Source: Xanthomonas sp. Leaf148 (GTDB taxonomy: Bacteria; Pseudomonadota; Gammaproteobacteria; Xanthomonadales; Xanthomonadaceae). From it: a stretch of DNA of 64,000 nucleotides. This document shows, one piece after another, positions 37,588 through 46,429 of the stretch (the stretch's first letter is position 1; every line of letters starts with the position of its first letter). A program made the position numbers and the translations under genes. A model generated the notes under the pieces. It was not told the DNA's origin, did not search any database, and was given only the letters and a program-made list of their open reading frames with translations. Where the stretch lies: positions 1,111,323 through 1,175,322 of the forward strand of contig NZ_LMOP01000008.1 of assembly GCF_001423585.1 (NCBI RefSeq), read 5' to 3'.

Positions 37588-38463
37588 ATGTCCGTTTTGA
37601 TTAACAAGAACACCAAGGTGATCGTGCAGGGCTTCACCGGCCAGCAGGGCACCTTCCACGCCACTCAGATGATTGAGTACGGCACCCAGGTCGTCGGCGG
37701 CGTGACCCCCGGCAAGGGCGGCACCACGCATATCGATCTGCCGGTGTTCAACACCGTGGCCGACGCCGTGCAGAACACCGGCGCCGATGCGTCGGTGATC
37801 TACGTGCCGCCGCCGTATGCGGCCGACGCGATCCTGGAAGCGGCTGCGGCCGGCATCAAGGTCATCGTCTGCATCACCGAAGGCATCCCGGTGCTGGACA
37901 TGCTGCGCGTCAAGAACGTGCTGACCCGCTCGCATCCGGACACCGTGCTGATCGGGCCGAACTGCCCCGGCGTGATCACCCCGGGCGAGTGCAAGATCGG
38001 CATCATGCCGGGCCATATCCACAAGCCGGGCAAGATCGGCATCGTGTCGCGTTCGGGCACCCTGACCTATGAAGCGGTCAAGCAGACCACCGAAGTGGGC
38101 CTGGGCCAGAGCACCTGTATCGGTATCGGCGGCGACCCGATCAACGGCCTGAACTTCGTTGACTGCCTCAAGCTGTTCAACGAAGACCCGCAGACCGAAG
38201 GCATCATCATGGTCGGCGAGATCGGCGGCGACGCCGAAGAAGCCGGTGCCGAGTACATCAAGCAGTTCGTGAAGAAGCCGGTGGTCGGCTTCATCGCCGG
38301 TGCGTCGGCTCCGGCCGGCAAGCGCATGGGCCACGCCGGTGCGATCGCATCGGGCGGCAAGGGCACCGCCGAAGGCAAGTTCGCGGCGATGGAAGCCGCT
38401 GGCGTCAAGACCGTCCGTTCGCCGGGCGATCTGGGTGCGGCGATTGCTGCGCTGGTGAAGTAA
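37588..38463 (+). CDS. sucD: Succinyl-CoA synthetase alpha subunit SucD
   Basis: A 291-residue CoA-binding subunit. It has the [11 protein letters not shown] nucleotide-fold loop, [20 protein letters not shown], and the phosphorylated histidine H249 in [17 protein letters not shown]. With SucC it converts succinyl-CoA to succinate with ATP or GTP formation. The operon ends in a strong terminator 33 bp downstream. Confidence 0.97.
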   Translation: MSVLINKNTKVIVQGFTGQQGTFHATQMIEYGTQVVGGVTPGKGGTTHIDLPVFNTVADAVQNTGADASVIYVPPPYAADAILEAAAAGIKVIVCITEGIPVLDMLRVKNVLTRSHPDTVLIGPNCPGVITPGECKIGIMPGHIHKPGKIGIVSRSGTLTYEAVKQTTEVGLGQSTCIGIGGDPINGLNFVDCLKLFNEDPQTEGIIMVGEIGGDAEEAGAEYIKQFVKKPVVGFIAGASAPAGKRMGHAGAIASGGKGTAEGKFAAMEAAGVKTVRSPGDLGAAIAALVK

Positions 38464-38496
38464 GTACGCGCTGCGCGCAAGTCTGCGAGTTGAGAG

Positions 38497-38524
38497 AGGC
38501 CACCTTCGGGTGGCCTTTTTTTAT
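38497..38524 (+). terminator. Terminator of sucCD
   Basis: AGGCCACC-TTCG-GGTGGCCT stem-loop with the stable UUCG-type loop, followed by seven T's. Confidence 0.93.
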
Positions 38525-38539
38525 GGTTGGGTAGTTCTT

Positions 38540-38585
38540 CCCTCATCCGCCCTTCGGGCACCTTCTCCCGCATGCGGGAGAAGGG
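38540..38585. repeat. CCCTCATCCGCCCTTCGGGCACC repeat, copy 1
   Basis: CCCTCATCCGCCCTTCGGGC followed by ACCTTCTCCCGCATGCGGGA and GAAGGGA. The second half is a hairpin (TTCTCCCGCATGCGGGAGAA). Two further copies lie at 52088 and 52406. Confidence 0.8.
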
Positions 38586-38619
38586 AGTGACGCAGACAGT
38601 TGCGTGGCTGATAGATGGT

Positions 38620-38822
<203 letters not shown>

Positions 38823-38978
38823 AGGCGGACTGCTTTAGCTTCGTGCCTTGGATTTCCCCTCTCCCGCTTGCGGGAGAGGGGTAGGGGTGAGGGCAGCTTT
38901 CCCCTACACCCCAAATCGATCGCAACCGATAGCTGGCACCGGCAGTTCCATAACACGCTGTGATCTGACAAAAACCCG

Positions 38979-39359
38979 ATGCATCCAATGCGCGCTGGCG
39001 AAAAAATTCGATTCGCGAAAATCTTGCGACGCGAGATGACCAACGCCGAGCGCGCGCTTTGGTACCGGCTGCGTGATCGGCGCTTGCTGGGCTTCAAGTT
39101 TCGCAGGCAGTGTCCGGTCGGGCCGTACATCGCCGATTTTGCCTGTCTGGACTGCGCATTGATCATCGAACTTGATGGCAGCCAGCATCTGAACGCCTGC
39201 TCCGATGCAGTACGCGACGCCTTCCTGCAGCGCGAGGGCTTCCAGCTGCTGCGCTTCTGGAATAATGCGGTGCTGGCGCGCACTGACGATGTGTGCAACG
39301 CGATTGCGCAAGGTTTGTGCGTTGCCCGTTCTTCTTTCCCTCCTTCCGGCATCCGGTAG
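38979..39359 (+). CDS. DUF559 protein (PD-(D/E)XK/Vsr-like nuclease fold)
   Basis: A 126-residue protein from ATG 38979. It carries the DUF559 signature: MTNAERALWYRLRDRRLLGF, FRRQCPVGPYIADFACLD and LIIELDGSQH, then GFQLLRFWNNAVL. The D...ExD residues of the nuclease core are present. Such proteins are widespread solitary genes, sometimes fused to helicases. The biological role is unsettled. It lies between sucCD and nadE, next to repeat DNA. Confidence 0.88.
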   Translation: MHPMRAGEKIRFAKILRREMTNAERALWYRLRDRRLLGFKFRRQCPVGPYIADFACLDCALIIELDGSQHLNACSDAVRDAFLQREGFQLLRFWNNAVLARTDDVCNAIAQGLCVARSSFPPSGIR

Positions 39360-39380
39360 GAACCGCAAAAGGCTGCCGAT

Positions 39381-41021
39381 ATGTCCCAGATCCTCCGCAT
39401 CGCCATGGCCCAGTTCGACTTCCCGGTTGGGGCGGTGGCAAAAAATACCGATCGCATCATCGAGTTCATTGCCACAGCGCGCGATGAGTTCGAGGCGGAC
39501 ATCGTGCTGTTTCCCGAACTGGCGATCAGCGGCTACCCGCCGGAAGATCTGCTGCTGCGTCCGGGGTTCTTGGCGCACTGCGAACAAGCACTGACGCGCA
39601 TTGCGGCGAGTACGCGCGGCATCGTCGCCGTGGTCGGCTGGCCGCAGAGCGCTGGTAGCGTGGTCTACAACGCGGCCAGCGTGTTGCGCGATGGCCGCAT
39701 CGAAGCGACCTACCGCAAGCGCGAGCTGCCCAACTACGCGGTGTTCGACGAGCGTCGTTATTTCGATGTGGACCCGGATGGCGACAATTGCGTGGTCACG
39801 GTCAAGGGCGTGCAGGTGGGTGTGGTGATCTGCGAAGACCTGTGGTTCGCCGAGCCGCTGGCCAAAACCGTGCACGCCGGCGCCGAGCTGGTGCTGGTCC
39901 CCAATGCCTCGCCGTACGAGCGCGGCAAGCACGCGCAGCGCGATGCGCTATTGGCCGAGCGCACACGCGAGAGTGGGGCGGCGATTGCGTATCTCAACGT
40001 GGTTGGCGGCCAGGACGCGCTGGTGTTCGATGGCGCCTCGGTGGTGGCCGATGGCGACGGCACCGTGCATCCGGCCGCCGCCGCCTTTGTCGATCAATGG
40101 CTGGTGGTGGACTACGCCGCTGGCGAACGCCGCTTCACCCCGGTGGTCTGGGTGGACGATGGCGACGAGAGCATGGACGCACTCGCCTGGCGCGCGGTGG
40201 TGCGTGGCCTGCAGGATTACTGCCGCAAGAACGGCTTCAGCAAGGTGTGGCTGGGCCTGTCCGGCGGCATCGATTCGGCGCTGGTGCTGGCGATGGCGGT
40301 CGATGCGCTGGGTGGCGATAACGTCACCGCGGTTCGGCTGCCGTCGCGCTACACCGCCGGTCTGTCCAACGATCTGGCCGAGGAGCAATGCCGTGCGATG
40401 GGCGTGAAGCTGGAAACCATCGCGATCGAGCCGGCATTCGAAGGCTTGCTCGCTGCGCTGGGTCCAATGTTCGAAGGCACCCAGCCGGATGTCACCGAAG
40501 AGAATCTGCAGTCGCGCAGCCGTGGCGTGATCCTGATGGCGCTGTCCAACAAATTCGGCGGGCTGCTGCTGACCACTGGCAACAAGAGCGAATACGCAGT
40601 GGGCTACGCCACGATTTACGGCGACATGTGCGGTGGCTACGCGCCGCTGAAGGATCTCTATAAGACCGAAGTATTCGGCCTGGCGAAATGGCGCAATACC
40701 GTCGGCGGTGCGCCAGTCATTCCACCGGCGGTGATCTCGCGCCCGCCATCGGCCGAGCTACGCGACAACCAGACCGACCAGGATTCGCTGCCGCCCTACG
40801 ATGTGCTGGACGGCATCCTGTACCGCTATGTCGACCAGGAGCAGTCGCGCGACGAGATCGTTGCCGCCGGTTATGCGGCCGACACCGTCGAACACGTGCT
40901 GCGCCTGGTGCGGATCAACGAATGGAAGCGCCATCAGGCCGCGCCCGGGCCGAAGATCTCGCGACGCGCGTTCGGTCGCGAGCGGCGTTACCCGATCACC
41001 AACGGGTATTCCGGTCAGTAA
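39381..41021 (+). CDS. nadE: Glutamine-dependent NAD+ synthetase
   Basis: A 546-residue two-domain enzyme making NAD+ from nicotinate adenine dinucleotide. The N-terminal nitrilase-type glutaminase has its triad E46 (FPELAISGYPPEDLL), K113 (YRKRELPNY) and C151 (VVICEDLWF). The C-terminal synthetase has the P-loop LGLSGGIDSALVLA (about 283-296) and GNKSEYAVGYAT. Start ATG 39381, 21 bp after the DUF559 stop. Confidence 0.95.
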   Translation: MSQILRIAMAQFDFPVGAVAKNTDRIIEFIATARDEFEADIVLFPELAISGYPPEDLLLRPGFLAHCEQALTRIAASTRGIVAVVGWPQSAGSVVYNAASVLRDGRIEATYRKRELPNYAVFDERRYFDVDPDGDNCVVTVKGVQVGVVICEDLWFAEPLAKTVHAGAELVLVPNASPYERGKHAQRDALLAERTRESGAAIAYLNVVGGQDALVFDGASVVADGDGTVHPAAAAFVDQWLVVDYAAGERRFTPVVWVDDGDESMDALAWRAVVRGLQDYCRKNGFSKVWLGLSGGIDSALVLAMAVDALGGDNVTAVRLPSRYTAGLSNDLAEEQCRAMGVKLETIAIEPAFEGLLAALGPMFEGTQPDVTEENLQSRSRGVILMALSNKFGGLLLTTGNKSEYAVGYATIYGDMCGGYAPLKDLYKTEVFGLAKWRNTVGGAPVIPPAVISRPPSAELRDNQTDQDSLPPYDVLDGILYRYVDQEQSRDEIVAAGYAADTVEHVLRLVRINEWKRHQAAPGPKISRRAFGRERRYPITNGYSGQ

Positions 41022-41992
41022 CCCGGCGCGTCGGCCATCGCTGCGGTGGCCGGCGGTTGCGCGAAGCGGGTGAGCAAATCAAGAGTCGGTTTGGGTCGCG
41101 TCAGGTCGTACATCAGGCCGAAATGGCCTTCTGCGCCCTGGATGGTGGTCTGGTCCAGCAACTCGTAGACATTGATCTCGGCGACCACGTCGGCATAGTT
41201 GGCGCGCACGTTGCGCAGCAGCTGCGCCAGGCTGTCGAAGCAGCCGCGATCGCCTTCCGCGCCGCCGGTGGTGTTGCCGGTGTAGACCTCGGCGCAGTTC
41301 AGCTCGTTGAAGAACACCGGCGTGTTGTAGGTCTGCGCGGCGGTGCGTAGCTGGCCCAGGTACAAGTCCGTCCAGTAGCCGGCATCGTGGTGGAAGGCGT
41401 AGTAGTGGAAGCTGATGTGGTCGAAGTCGAAACCGGCGGCCTTGGCCTTGGCAAGAAACCATAGCGAGCCATTGCGGTCGCCCGGGCAACGCGCGTTGGC
41501 GCTGCGGTCGTCGCTGTTGCAGGCAGTGATGTTGATGGTGAAACGCAGGCCCGCGCCCAGTTCGTTTGAGGCCTGGCGCATCCCCAGATACATGGTGGTC
41601 ATCGCGGCGATGCGGGCATCGGCTTCGGCGCGCACCAGGTCCTGTTCGTTACCGATCTCCCAGACCTTGATGTCGGCCGCGTAGCGACGTGCCAGTTGGT
41701 AACCGATCTCGCGCGACATCGGGTAGACCATCGGGCGTAGCGTGATGCCGTACTGACGCGCCAGTGGGACCAAGGCATCCAGCGTTGCGTAATCGCGCGG
41801 ATCCACATCGAAGCGGTAGCTGCGCAGATTGCGCGCGGCCAGCAGTTTGAAGCGTGCCTCGGCCTGGTTCATGGGGTAGCCGGGGCGATTGTCGTGGGCG
41901 TTGACGCCGTAGACGATCGGGGCCGCGACTGAGACCGTGCTCAGTGTTGCCAGCGACATCGCGAGCAAAAATAGGGCGATAAGACGAGACAT
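41015..41992 (-). CDS. Secreted glycosidase-like (beta/alpha)8 protein, GH39/GH5-like clan A
   Basis: A 325-residue protein from ATG 41992 with a signal peptide (MSRLIALFLLAMSLATLSTV..., ending VAA). The clan GH-A pattern is visible: acid/base in KVWEIGNEQDL (about residues 110-120) and putative nucleophile in VFFNELNCAE. HISFHYYAFHH and DVDPRDYATL also fit exo-polysaccharide hydrolases such as PslG-like GH39. The substrate is unknown. Its 3' end overlaps the nadE stop by 7 bp on the opposite strand. The frame runs open to 42289 through a MITE-like element, but that part is not protein-like. Confidence 0.78.
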   Translation of the reverse strand: MSRLIALFLLAMSLATLSTVSVAAPIVYGVNAHDNRPGYPMNQAEARFKLLAARNLRSYRFDVDPRDYATLDALVPLARQYGITLRPMVYPMSREIGYQLARRYAADIKVWEIGNEQDLVRAEADARIAAMTTMYLGMRQASNELGAGLRFTINITACNSDDRSANARCPGDRNGSLWFLAKAKAAGFDFDHISFHYYAFHHDAGYWTDLYLGQLRTAAQTYNTPVFFNELNCAEVYTGNTTGGAEGDRGCFDSLAQLLRNVRANYADVVAEINVYELLDQTTIQGAEGHFGLMYDLTRPKPTLDLLTRFAQPPATAAMADAPGY

Positions 41993-42036
41993 GCGGCCTC
42001 CTTGGCTGGCGCCGGCGGGGAGTCGGATCTTCCTAA

Positions 42037-42178
42037 GAGCGGCTAACAAACCGTCCCGAGCAGTCGTCAGGTGGGTGTGGACGGCGCTGAGGAACCGGAG
42101 TGTATGCGTGGTACATGCCGACTCCGAGAATCGGCCGCGCCCGCCTGGCGATGAGCACAGTCGTTTTGTTAGCTGCTC
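42037..42178 (+). mobile_element. MITE-like element, copy 3 (142 bp, TAA duplication)
   Basis: The best preserved copy: GAGCGGCTAACAAACCGTCC at the left and CGTTTTGTTAGCTGCTC at the right, flanked by TAA (42034-42036 and 42179-42181). The core reads GTGGACGGCGCTGAGGAACC and ACATGCCGACTCCGAGAATC. It sits 45 bp upstream of the glycosidase start, within its promoter region. Confidence 0.9.
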
Positions 42179-42354
42179 TAAGGCTTGAGTATAGTCAGGC
42201 CAGCGCGCCGGTTCGGTGATCTGGCGCCGGTTACGGGACGCGCGCGCGGGCTTGCGATACGCCGGCACAGGGAGCGAGTACACGCGCACAGACGCTACCG
42301 CAGTGGGGAGCGTTCACTGCTGCGGTGGTTTGCCGTATCGACCTCTCAGACATG

Positions 42355-42378
42355 AAAAAGGGGCCTTTCGGCCCCTTA
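42355..42378 (-). terminator. Terminator of bamD
   Basis: Minus strand AAGGGGCCGAAAGGCCCCTT followed by TTT: an 8-bp stem with a GAAA-type loop, 25 nt after the bamD stop. Confidence 0.92.
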
Positions 42379-42402
42379 TGTATTCGGCAGTGACTGCAAG
42401 TC

Positions 42403-43284
42403 TTAGTCGCGGCTCATCTGTGCATTGCGCTGACCGGTCGCGGCGGACTTCTCGCCGGCAAACGGGTTGAGCTTGCGGATCGCCCAGGGGTACTTTGGCC
42501 AATTGCCAGTCAGCCACGGGTGCTGCGGGCTGTTGAGTTCGAGCACGCGGCGTGCGTCTGCGGCCAGGGTCTTGTTGCCCAGGTGTGTGTAGGCCTCCGC
42601 CAGCACGGCAACGGCGTCGTACTGATAGGCGCTCTGCGGGTAGGTTTCCAGCAGATAGTTGGCGCGGCCGGCTGCGGACACCCAGGCGTTGCGGCGCAGG
42701 TAGTACAGCGCGTTATCCAGCTCGTGCTGGGCAAACACGTCGCGCAGCTCGATCATCCGCTTGCGCGCATCGGGCGCGTAGCGGCTGTTGGGATAGCGGT
42801 CGGTGACCGTATTGAAGTCGTTGTAGGCCTGCTGCGGCGACGACAGATCGCGGCGGCTTGGGTCCAGCGACCACACCCGGCGCAGGAACACCGTGTCGCG
42901 GTTGCTGTTGGCCAGCCCGCGCAGGTAGTACAGGTACGAGATGTTGCGGTGCGTGGGATAGGTCCGGATGAAGCGGTCGACGCTGGACACCGTGTCGTCG
43001 TGCTTGCCGGCCTTGTACTGGGCATAGGCGCTTTCGATCATCGCCTGCTCGGTGTACGGACCATACGGGTACTGGGCGATCAGGCGCTTGTAGCTGGCTT
43101 CGGCGCCAGCCCAGTTGCCTTTCTCCATCAGGCCGTGGCCTTTGCCATAGAGCTGCTCGACCGGCATGCCCTCATCGGGATTCTTGTCCTTGGCGCCGCG
43201 GTGGCAGCCGGTGACGACGAACGCCATGACCAGCATGAGGGCAATCAGGCGCGCAGGCGCGGAAAACGTGGACCGTCGGATCAT
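42403..43284 (-). CDS. bamD: Outer-membrane assembly lipoprotein BamD (ComL)
   Basis: A 293-residue lipoprotein of the BAM complex. It has a signal sequence with lipobox VVTGC (about residues 23-27) and five TPR-like repeats, e.g. GKGHGLMEKGNWAGAEASYK and YPYGPYTEQAMIESAYAQYK, spanning about 45-240. The C-terminal tail is extended. It is essential in gammaproteobacteria and divergent from rluD, the usual arrangement. Confidence 0.95.
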   Translation of the reverse strand: MIRRSTFSAPARLIALMLVMAFVVTGCHRGAKDKNPDEGMPVEQLYGKGHGLMEKGNWAGAEASYKRLIAQYPYGPYTEQAMIESAYAQYKAGKHDDTVSSVDRFIRTYPTHRNISYLYYLRGLANSNRDTVFLRRVWSLDPSRRDLSSPQQAYNDFNTVTDRYPNSRYAPDARKRMIELRDVFAQHELDNALYYLRRNAWVSAAGRANYLLETYPQSAYQYDAVAVLAEAYTHLGNKTLAADARRVLELNSPQHPWLTGNWPKYPWAIRKLNPFAGEKSAATGQRNAQMSRD

Positions 43285-43404
43285 GGGTCTGGGAAGGACG
43301 CGTCAGGAAAACGAAAGCGCGATGATAGCCTAGTGGCCTGTCCGGCGACTGACTCCTGCCTCCCGGACCCCTAAATTCCCGTTTTTGCCTGAGTGCCAGT
43401 GTCC

Positions 43405-44400
43405 ATGTCCGACCCATCTGCCGACCCCATCGACCCGTCCATCCGTCAGGCCATCGTGCCCGATAACGCCGCAGGGCGCCGTTTCGACGCGGTGCTGGCC
43501 GAGCTGTTCCCCGAATTCTCGCGCTCGCGGCTGTCGGAATGGATCAAGTCCGGCGATGCGCTGCTGGATGGCGAAATGGCGCGTCCGCGCGACACCTTGC
43601 GCGGCGGCGAGAGCGTGCAGCTGCAAGTGGTGCTGGAAACCCAGACCCATGCGGCCCCGCAGGACATCCCGCTGAACGTGTTGTACGAAGACGACCAGGT
43701 GCTGGTGATCGACAAGCCGGCCGGTCTGGTCGTGCATCCGGGTGCGGGCAATCCGGACGGCACCCTGGTCAATGCGCTGCTGTTCCGCGACCCCGCGTTG
43801 TCGGCGGTGCCGCGTGCCGGCGTGGTGCATCGTCTGGACAAGGAAACCAGCGGCGTCATGGTGGTCGCGCGGACCGTGCAGGCGCAGACGGCGCTGGTGG
43901 AACAGCTGTCCGCGCGCGATGTGCATCGCCAGTATCTGGCGGTGGTGGTCGGTGCGCTGGTGTCCGGCGGCACCGCCAATGCGCCGATCGACCGCCATCC
44001 ACGCGATCGCCTGAAGATGGCGGTGCGCGACGACGGCCGCGACGCGGTCACCCATTACCGGCTGCGCGAACGCTTCCGTGCGCATACCGCGCTGGAATGC
44101 CGCCTGGAAACCGGGCGCACCCATCAGATTCGCGTGCATATGGCGCATCTGAAGTCGCCGATCGTTGGCGACCCGCTGTACGGCGGCGCGCTCAAGCTGC
44201 CCAAGGGCGCCACCGACGAGCTGGTGCACGAGCTGCGCACCTTCAAGCGCCAGGCATTGCATGCCGAAACGCTGGAATTCCTGCATCCGGTCAGCGGCGA
44301 GCCGGTGCGCGCCACCGCACCGGTGCCGGCCGACCTGCAGCGGCTGATGACCGCGCTGCGCGAAGACAGCGCACGTGCCGCCGAGCTGGCGCGCCGCTGA
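43405..44400 (+). CDS. rluD: 23S rRNA pseudouridine(1911/1915/1917) synthase RluD
   Basis: A 331-residue enzyme from ATG 43405 (a GTG 12 bp earlier is also open). It has an S4 RNA-binding domain (about 14-75, [20 protein letters not shown]) and an RluA-type catalytic domain with the active-site Asp in [29 protein letters not shown] completes the motif set. It modifies helix 69 of 23S rRNA. pgeF follows at once. Confidence 0.95.
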   Translation: MSDPSADPIDPSIRQAIVPDNAAGRRFDAVLAELFPEFSRSRLSEWIKSGDALLDGEMARPRDTLRGGESVQLQVVLETQTHAAPQDIPLNVLYEDDQVLVIDKPAGLVVHPGAGNPDGTLVNALLFRDPALSAVPRAGVVHRLDKETSGVMVVARTVQAQTALVEQLSARDVHRQYLAVVVGALVSGGTANAPIDRHPRDRLKMAVRDDGRDAVTHYRLRERFRAHTALECRLETGRTHQIRVHMAHLKSPIVGDPLYGGALKLPKGATDELVHELRTFKRQALHAETLEFLHPVSGEPVRATAPVPADLQRLMTALREDSARAAELARR

Positions 44401-44401
44401 A

Positions 44402-45217
44402 GTGACAGTGGCCGCGCCTTGCATCCTGCCGGCCGACTGGCCTGCGCCGCCACGCATCCAGGCGCTGACCACCTTGCGCTACGGGCTGGGCGGCTCACTG
44501 CCGCCGTTCGACACGCTCAATCTGGGCAACCGCAACAGCCCCGAGGGCGATACGCCCGAGCAGGTGGAGCGCAACCGGGCACTGCTGGTCGAAGCGCTGG
44601 CGTTGCCGAGCGCGCCGCATTGGTTGCGGCAGGTGCACGGTGTGGAGGTGGTGCGCGTCGACGCGTCGCTGCTTGCATCCGATGCGCGGTCGGATGGCGC
44701 GGGCGATCTCGCGCCAGCTGCGTTTGAACCCATTGCCGATGCGGCTGTCACCGCTGTGCCTGGCGTGGTGCTGGCGATCCTCACTGCCGATTGCCTGCCC
44801 GTGGTGCTGGCGGCGGCCGATGGCAGCGAAGTGGCGGCCGCGCATGCCGGTTGGCGCGGGCTGGCCGACGGCATGCTGGAGCGCAGCGTGGCCGCCATGC
44901 GTACGCCTGCGTCGCGGTTGATCGCATGGCTGGGGCCGGCAGCGGGGCCGCAGGCATATGAAATCGGGCAGGACGTCTTCGATGCCTTCGTCGCCGACGA
45001 TGCGCAGGCGCAGGACGCCTTCATCGCCACGCGGCCGGGGCATTGGCGGGTGGATCTGTATGCATTGGCGCGCCAGCGCTTGCAGCGTGCCGGCGTGCCG
45101 GCCAGCGCGATCCATGGCGGCGGGCTGTGCACCATTTCCGATCCGCAACGCTTCTTCTCGCACCGCCGCGACCGTCGCAGCGGACGCATGGCCACGCTGG
45201 CCTGGATCGCGCCCTGA
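44402..45217 (+). CDS. pgeF: Peptidoglycan editing factor PgeF (YfiH/laccase-domain protein)
   Basis: A 271-residue protein starting at GTG 44402, two bases after the rluD stop, so it is probably coupled to rluD. YfiH/DUF152 motifs are present: TLRYGLGGSLPPFDTLNLG, WLRQVHGVEVVRVD, LTADCLPVVLAAADG, AAAHAGWRGLADGMLE and the final GGGLCTISDPQRFFSHRRD. It has zinc ligand Cys and His residues. Homologues cleave misincorporated serine-containing muropeptide precursors and show purine-nucleoside activity. Confidence 0.92.
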   Translation: MTVAAPCILPADWPAPPRIQALTTLRYGLGGSLPPFDTLNLGNRNSPEGDTPEQVERNRALLVEALALPSAPHWLRQVHGVEVVRVDASLLASDARSDGAGDLAPAAFEPIADAAVTAVPGVVLAILTADCLPVVLAAADGSEVAAAHAGWRGLADGMLERSVAAMRTPASRLIAWLGPAAGPQAYEIGQDVFDAFVADDAQAQDAFIATRPGHWRVDLYALARQRLQRAGVPASAIHGGGLCTISDPQRFFSHRRDRRSGRMATLAWIAP

Positions 45218-45225
45218 ACACGCCA

Positions 45226-45744
45226 TTGTTTGCGCAGGTACTCGGCCAGGATGCGTTCGCGCAGCTGCCTGCGCCGGTGCGCGCGCTGCACTCGGTGCAG
45301 CAGCGGCAGACCTTTGGCGGAAGGGCGCAGATTCAGCGCGGTCGTCATGCCTTGGTGCCGTTGCTGGCGTTGCTGAGCCGCTTGCCGCGCACTGGCGAGG
45401 TGGATGTCGAAGTGGAGTTTCTGGTCGATGCGCACGGCGAGCGCTGGCACCGGCGGTTTGCCGGGTTGCCGATGTATTCGCGGTTGTGGCGGCAGGGCGG
45501 CGCACTGCGCGAGCACCTGGGCGCGGTGCGCTTCGAATTCGCGCTGCGTGCCGATGCCGACGCGTTGTACTGGCAGGCCACGCGCGTGTGGGCATTCGGC
45601 TGGATCCCGCTGCCTGCGCGCTGGTTCGAGCAGGTGCGTTGCCGCGAGCATGCCGACGCTGGCCGCTATGGATTTTTCGTCGACGTGCACCTGCCGCTGG
45701 TCGGGCCGTTCATTCGTTACGAGGGTTGGCTTGCGCCAGGTTGA
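45226..45744 (+). CDS. DUF4166 domain protein
   Basis: About 172 residues. No ATG is available; TTG 45226 is taken (a CTG at 45214 would give the slightly longer LNTPLFAQVLG start seen in relatives). The DUF4166 core includes LPAPVRALHSVQQRQTFGGR, a glycine-rich GRAQIQRG segment and FGWIPLPARWF. Function unknown. It usually lies beside DUF393/DCC genes, as here, and some relatives are fused to short-chain dehydrogenases. Confidence 0.8.
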   Translation: MFAQVLGQDAFAQLPAPVRALHSVQQRQTFGGRAQIQRGRHALVPLLALLSRLPRTGEVDVEVEFLVDAHGERWHRRFAGLPMYSRLWRQGGALREHLGAVRFEFALRADADALYWQATRVWAFGWIPLPARWFEQVRCREHADAGRYGFFVDVHLPLVGPFIRYEGWLAPG

Positions 45745-46165
45745 ATCACCGCAGGTTGATGCGCGCAGTGCGCCGGCAACCATCGTGTTCGATGGCGTGT
45801 GCCTGCTGTGCAATGGCTGGGTCACGTTGCTGCTGCGCCACGATCGACGTGGGCGTTATCGCTTTGCCGCGATGCAGGGGCACGCCGGGCGCGCGCTGTT
45901 GCAGCAGCACGGGCTGGATCCCGATGATCCGCTGTCGTTTTTGCTGGTGGACGACACCGGTGCATGGACCGACAGCGATGCGATCGTGCGCGTGCTGGCC
46001 GGTTTGGGTGGCGTTTGGCGCTTGTTTGCAGTGTTGCGCGTGGTCCCACGTGGCTTGCGCGACATCGGCTATCGCCTGATCGCGCGCAATCGCTATCGCT
46101 GGTTCGGGCGTACCGAGCACTGCATGCTGCCCACACCCGAGCAGCGTGCGCGGTTCCTGAATTAG
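45731..46165 (+). CDS. DCC-family thiol-disulfide oxidoreductase-like protein (DUF393)
   Basis: About 144 residues from TTG 45731, overlapping the DUF4166 gene by 14 bp, which suggests coupling. The thioredoxin-like CxxC is in VFDGVCLLCNGWV, the DCC signature (D-x-x-C-x-x-C), followed by FAAMQGHAGRALLQ and DAIVRVLAGLGG. Members are predicted redox proteins, but no partner is proven. Confidence 0.85.
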   Translation: MRQVESPQVDARSAPATIVFDGVCLLCNGWVTLLLRHDRRGRYRFAAMQGHAGRALLQQHGLDPDDPLSFLLVDDTGAWTDSDAIVRVLAGLGGVWRLFAVLRVVPRGLRDIGYRLIARNRYRWFGRTEHCMLPTPEQRARFLN

Positions 46166-46192
46166 CCCTCTCCGCTGCGAAGCCATCCCCGC

Positions 46193-46260
46193 GTAGGAGC
46201 GCACCTGGGCGCGATGGGGCGTTACCGATAAAGCTTCGTCGCGCCCGGGTGCGCTCCTAC
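46193..46260. repeat. 68-bp inverted repeat GTAGGAGCGCACC..., copy A
   Basis: GTAGGAGCGCACCTGGGCGC at the left pairs with the complementary GCGCCCGGGTGCGCTCCTAC at the right, with ATGGGGCGTTACCGATAAAG between. It forms a long hairpin after the DCC gene. Confidence 0.9.
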
Positions 46261-46358
46261 GAAGATTGGCTCATCTGTGCGATGGCTCTTCGATTCGGCG
46301 TGTTGTTTGCGGCTGCGCGTGCCGGACCAACGATGGCAGACACGCACGCTTACTTTGC

Positions 46359-46426
46359 GTAGGAGCGCACCCGGGCGCGATGGGGCGTTACCGGTGATGC
46401 TTCGTCGCGCCCGGGTGCGCTCCTAC
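46359..46426. repeat. 68-bp inverted repeat GTAGGAGCGCACC..., copy B
   Basis: The same 68-bp hairpin as at 46193, nearly identical, in the same orientation. It ends 3 bp before the stop codon of the chemotaxis receptor gene (minus strand), so it may act as its terminator or mRNA stabiliser. Confidence 0.9.
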
Positions 46427-46429
46427 GGC

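Noticed and set aside
41993..42289. N-terminal extension of the secreted glycosidase
   Set aside because: It runs through the MITE-like element and would bury the signal peptide. ATG 41992 is the better start.
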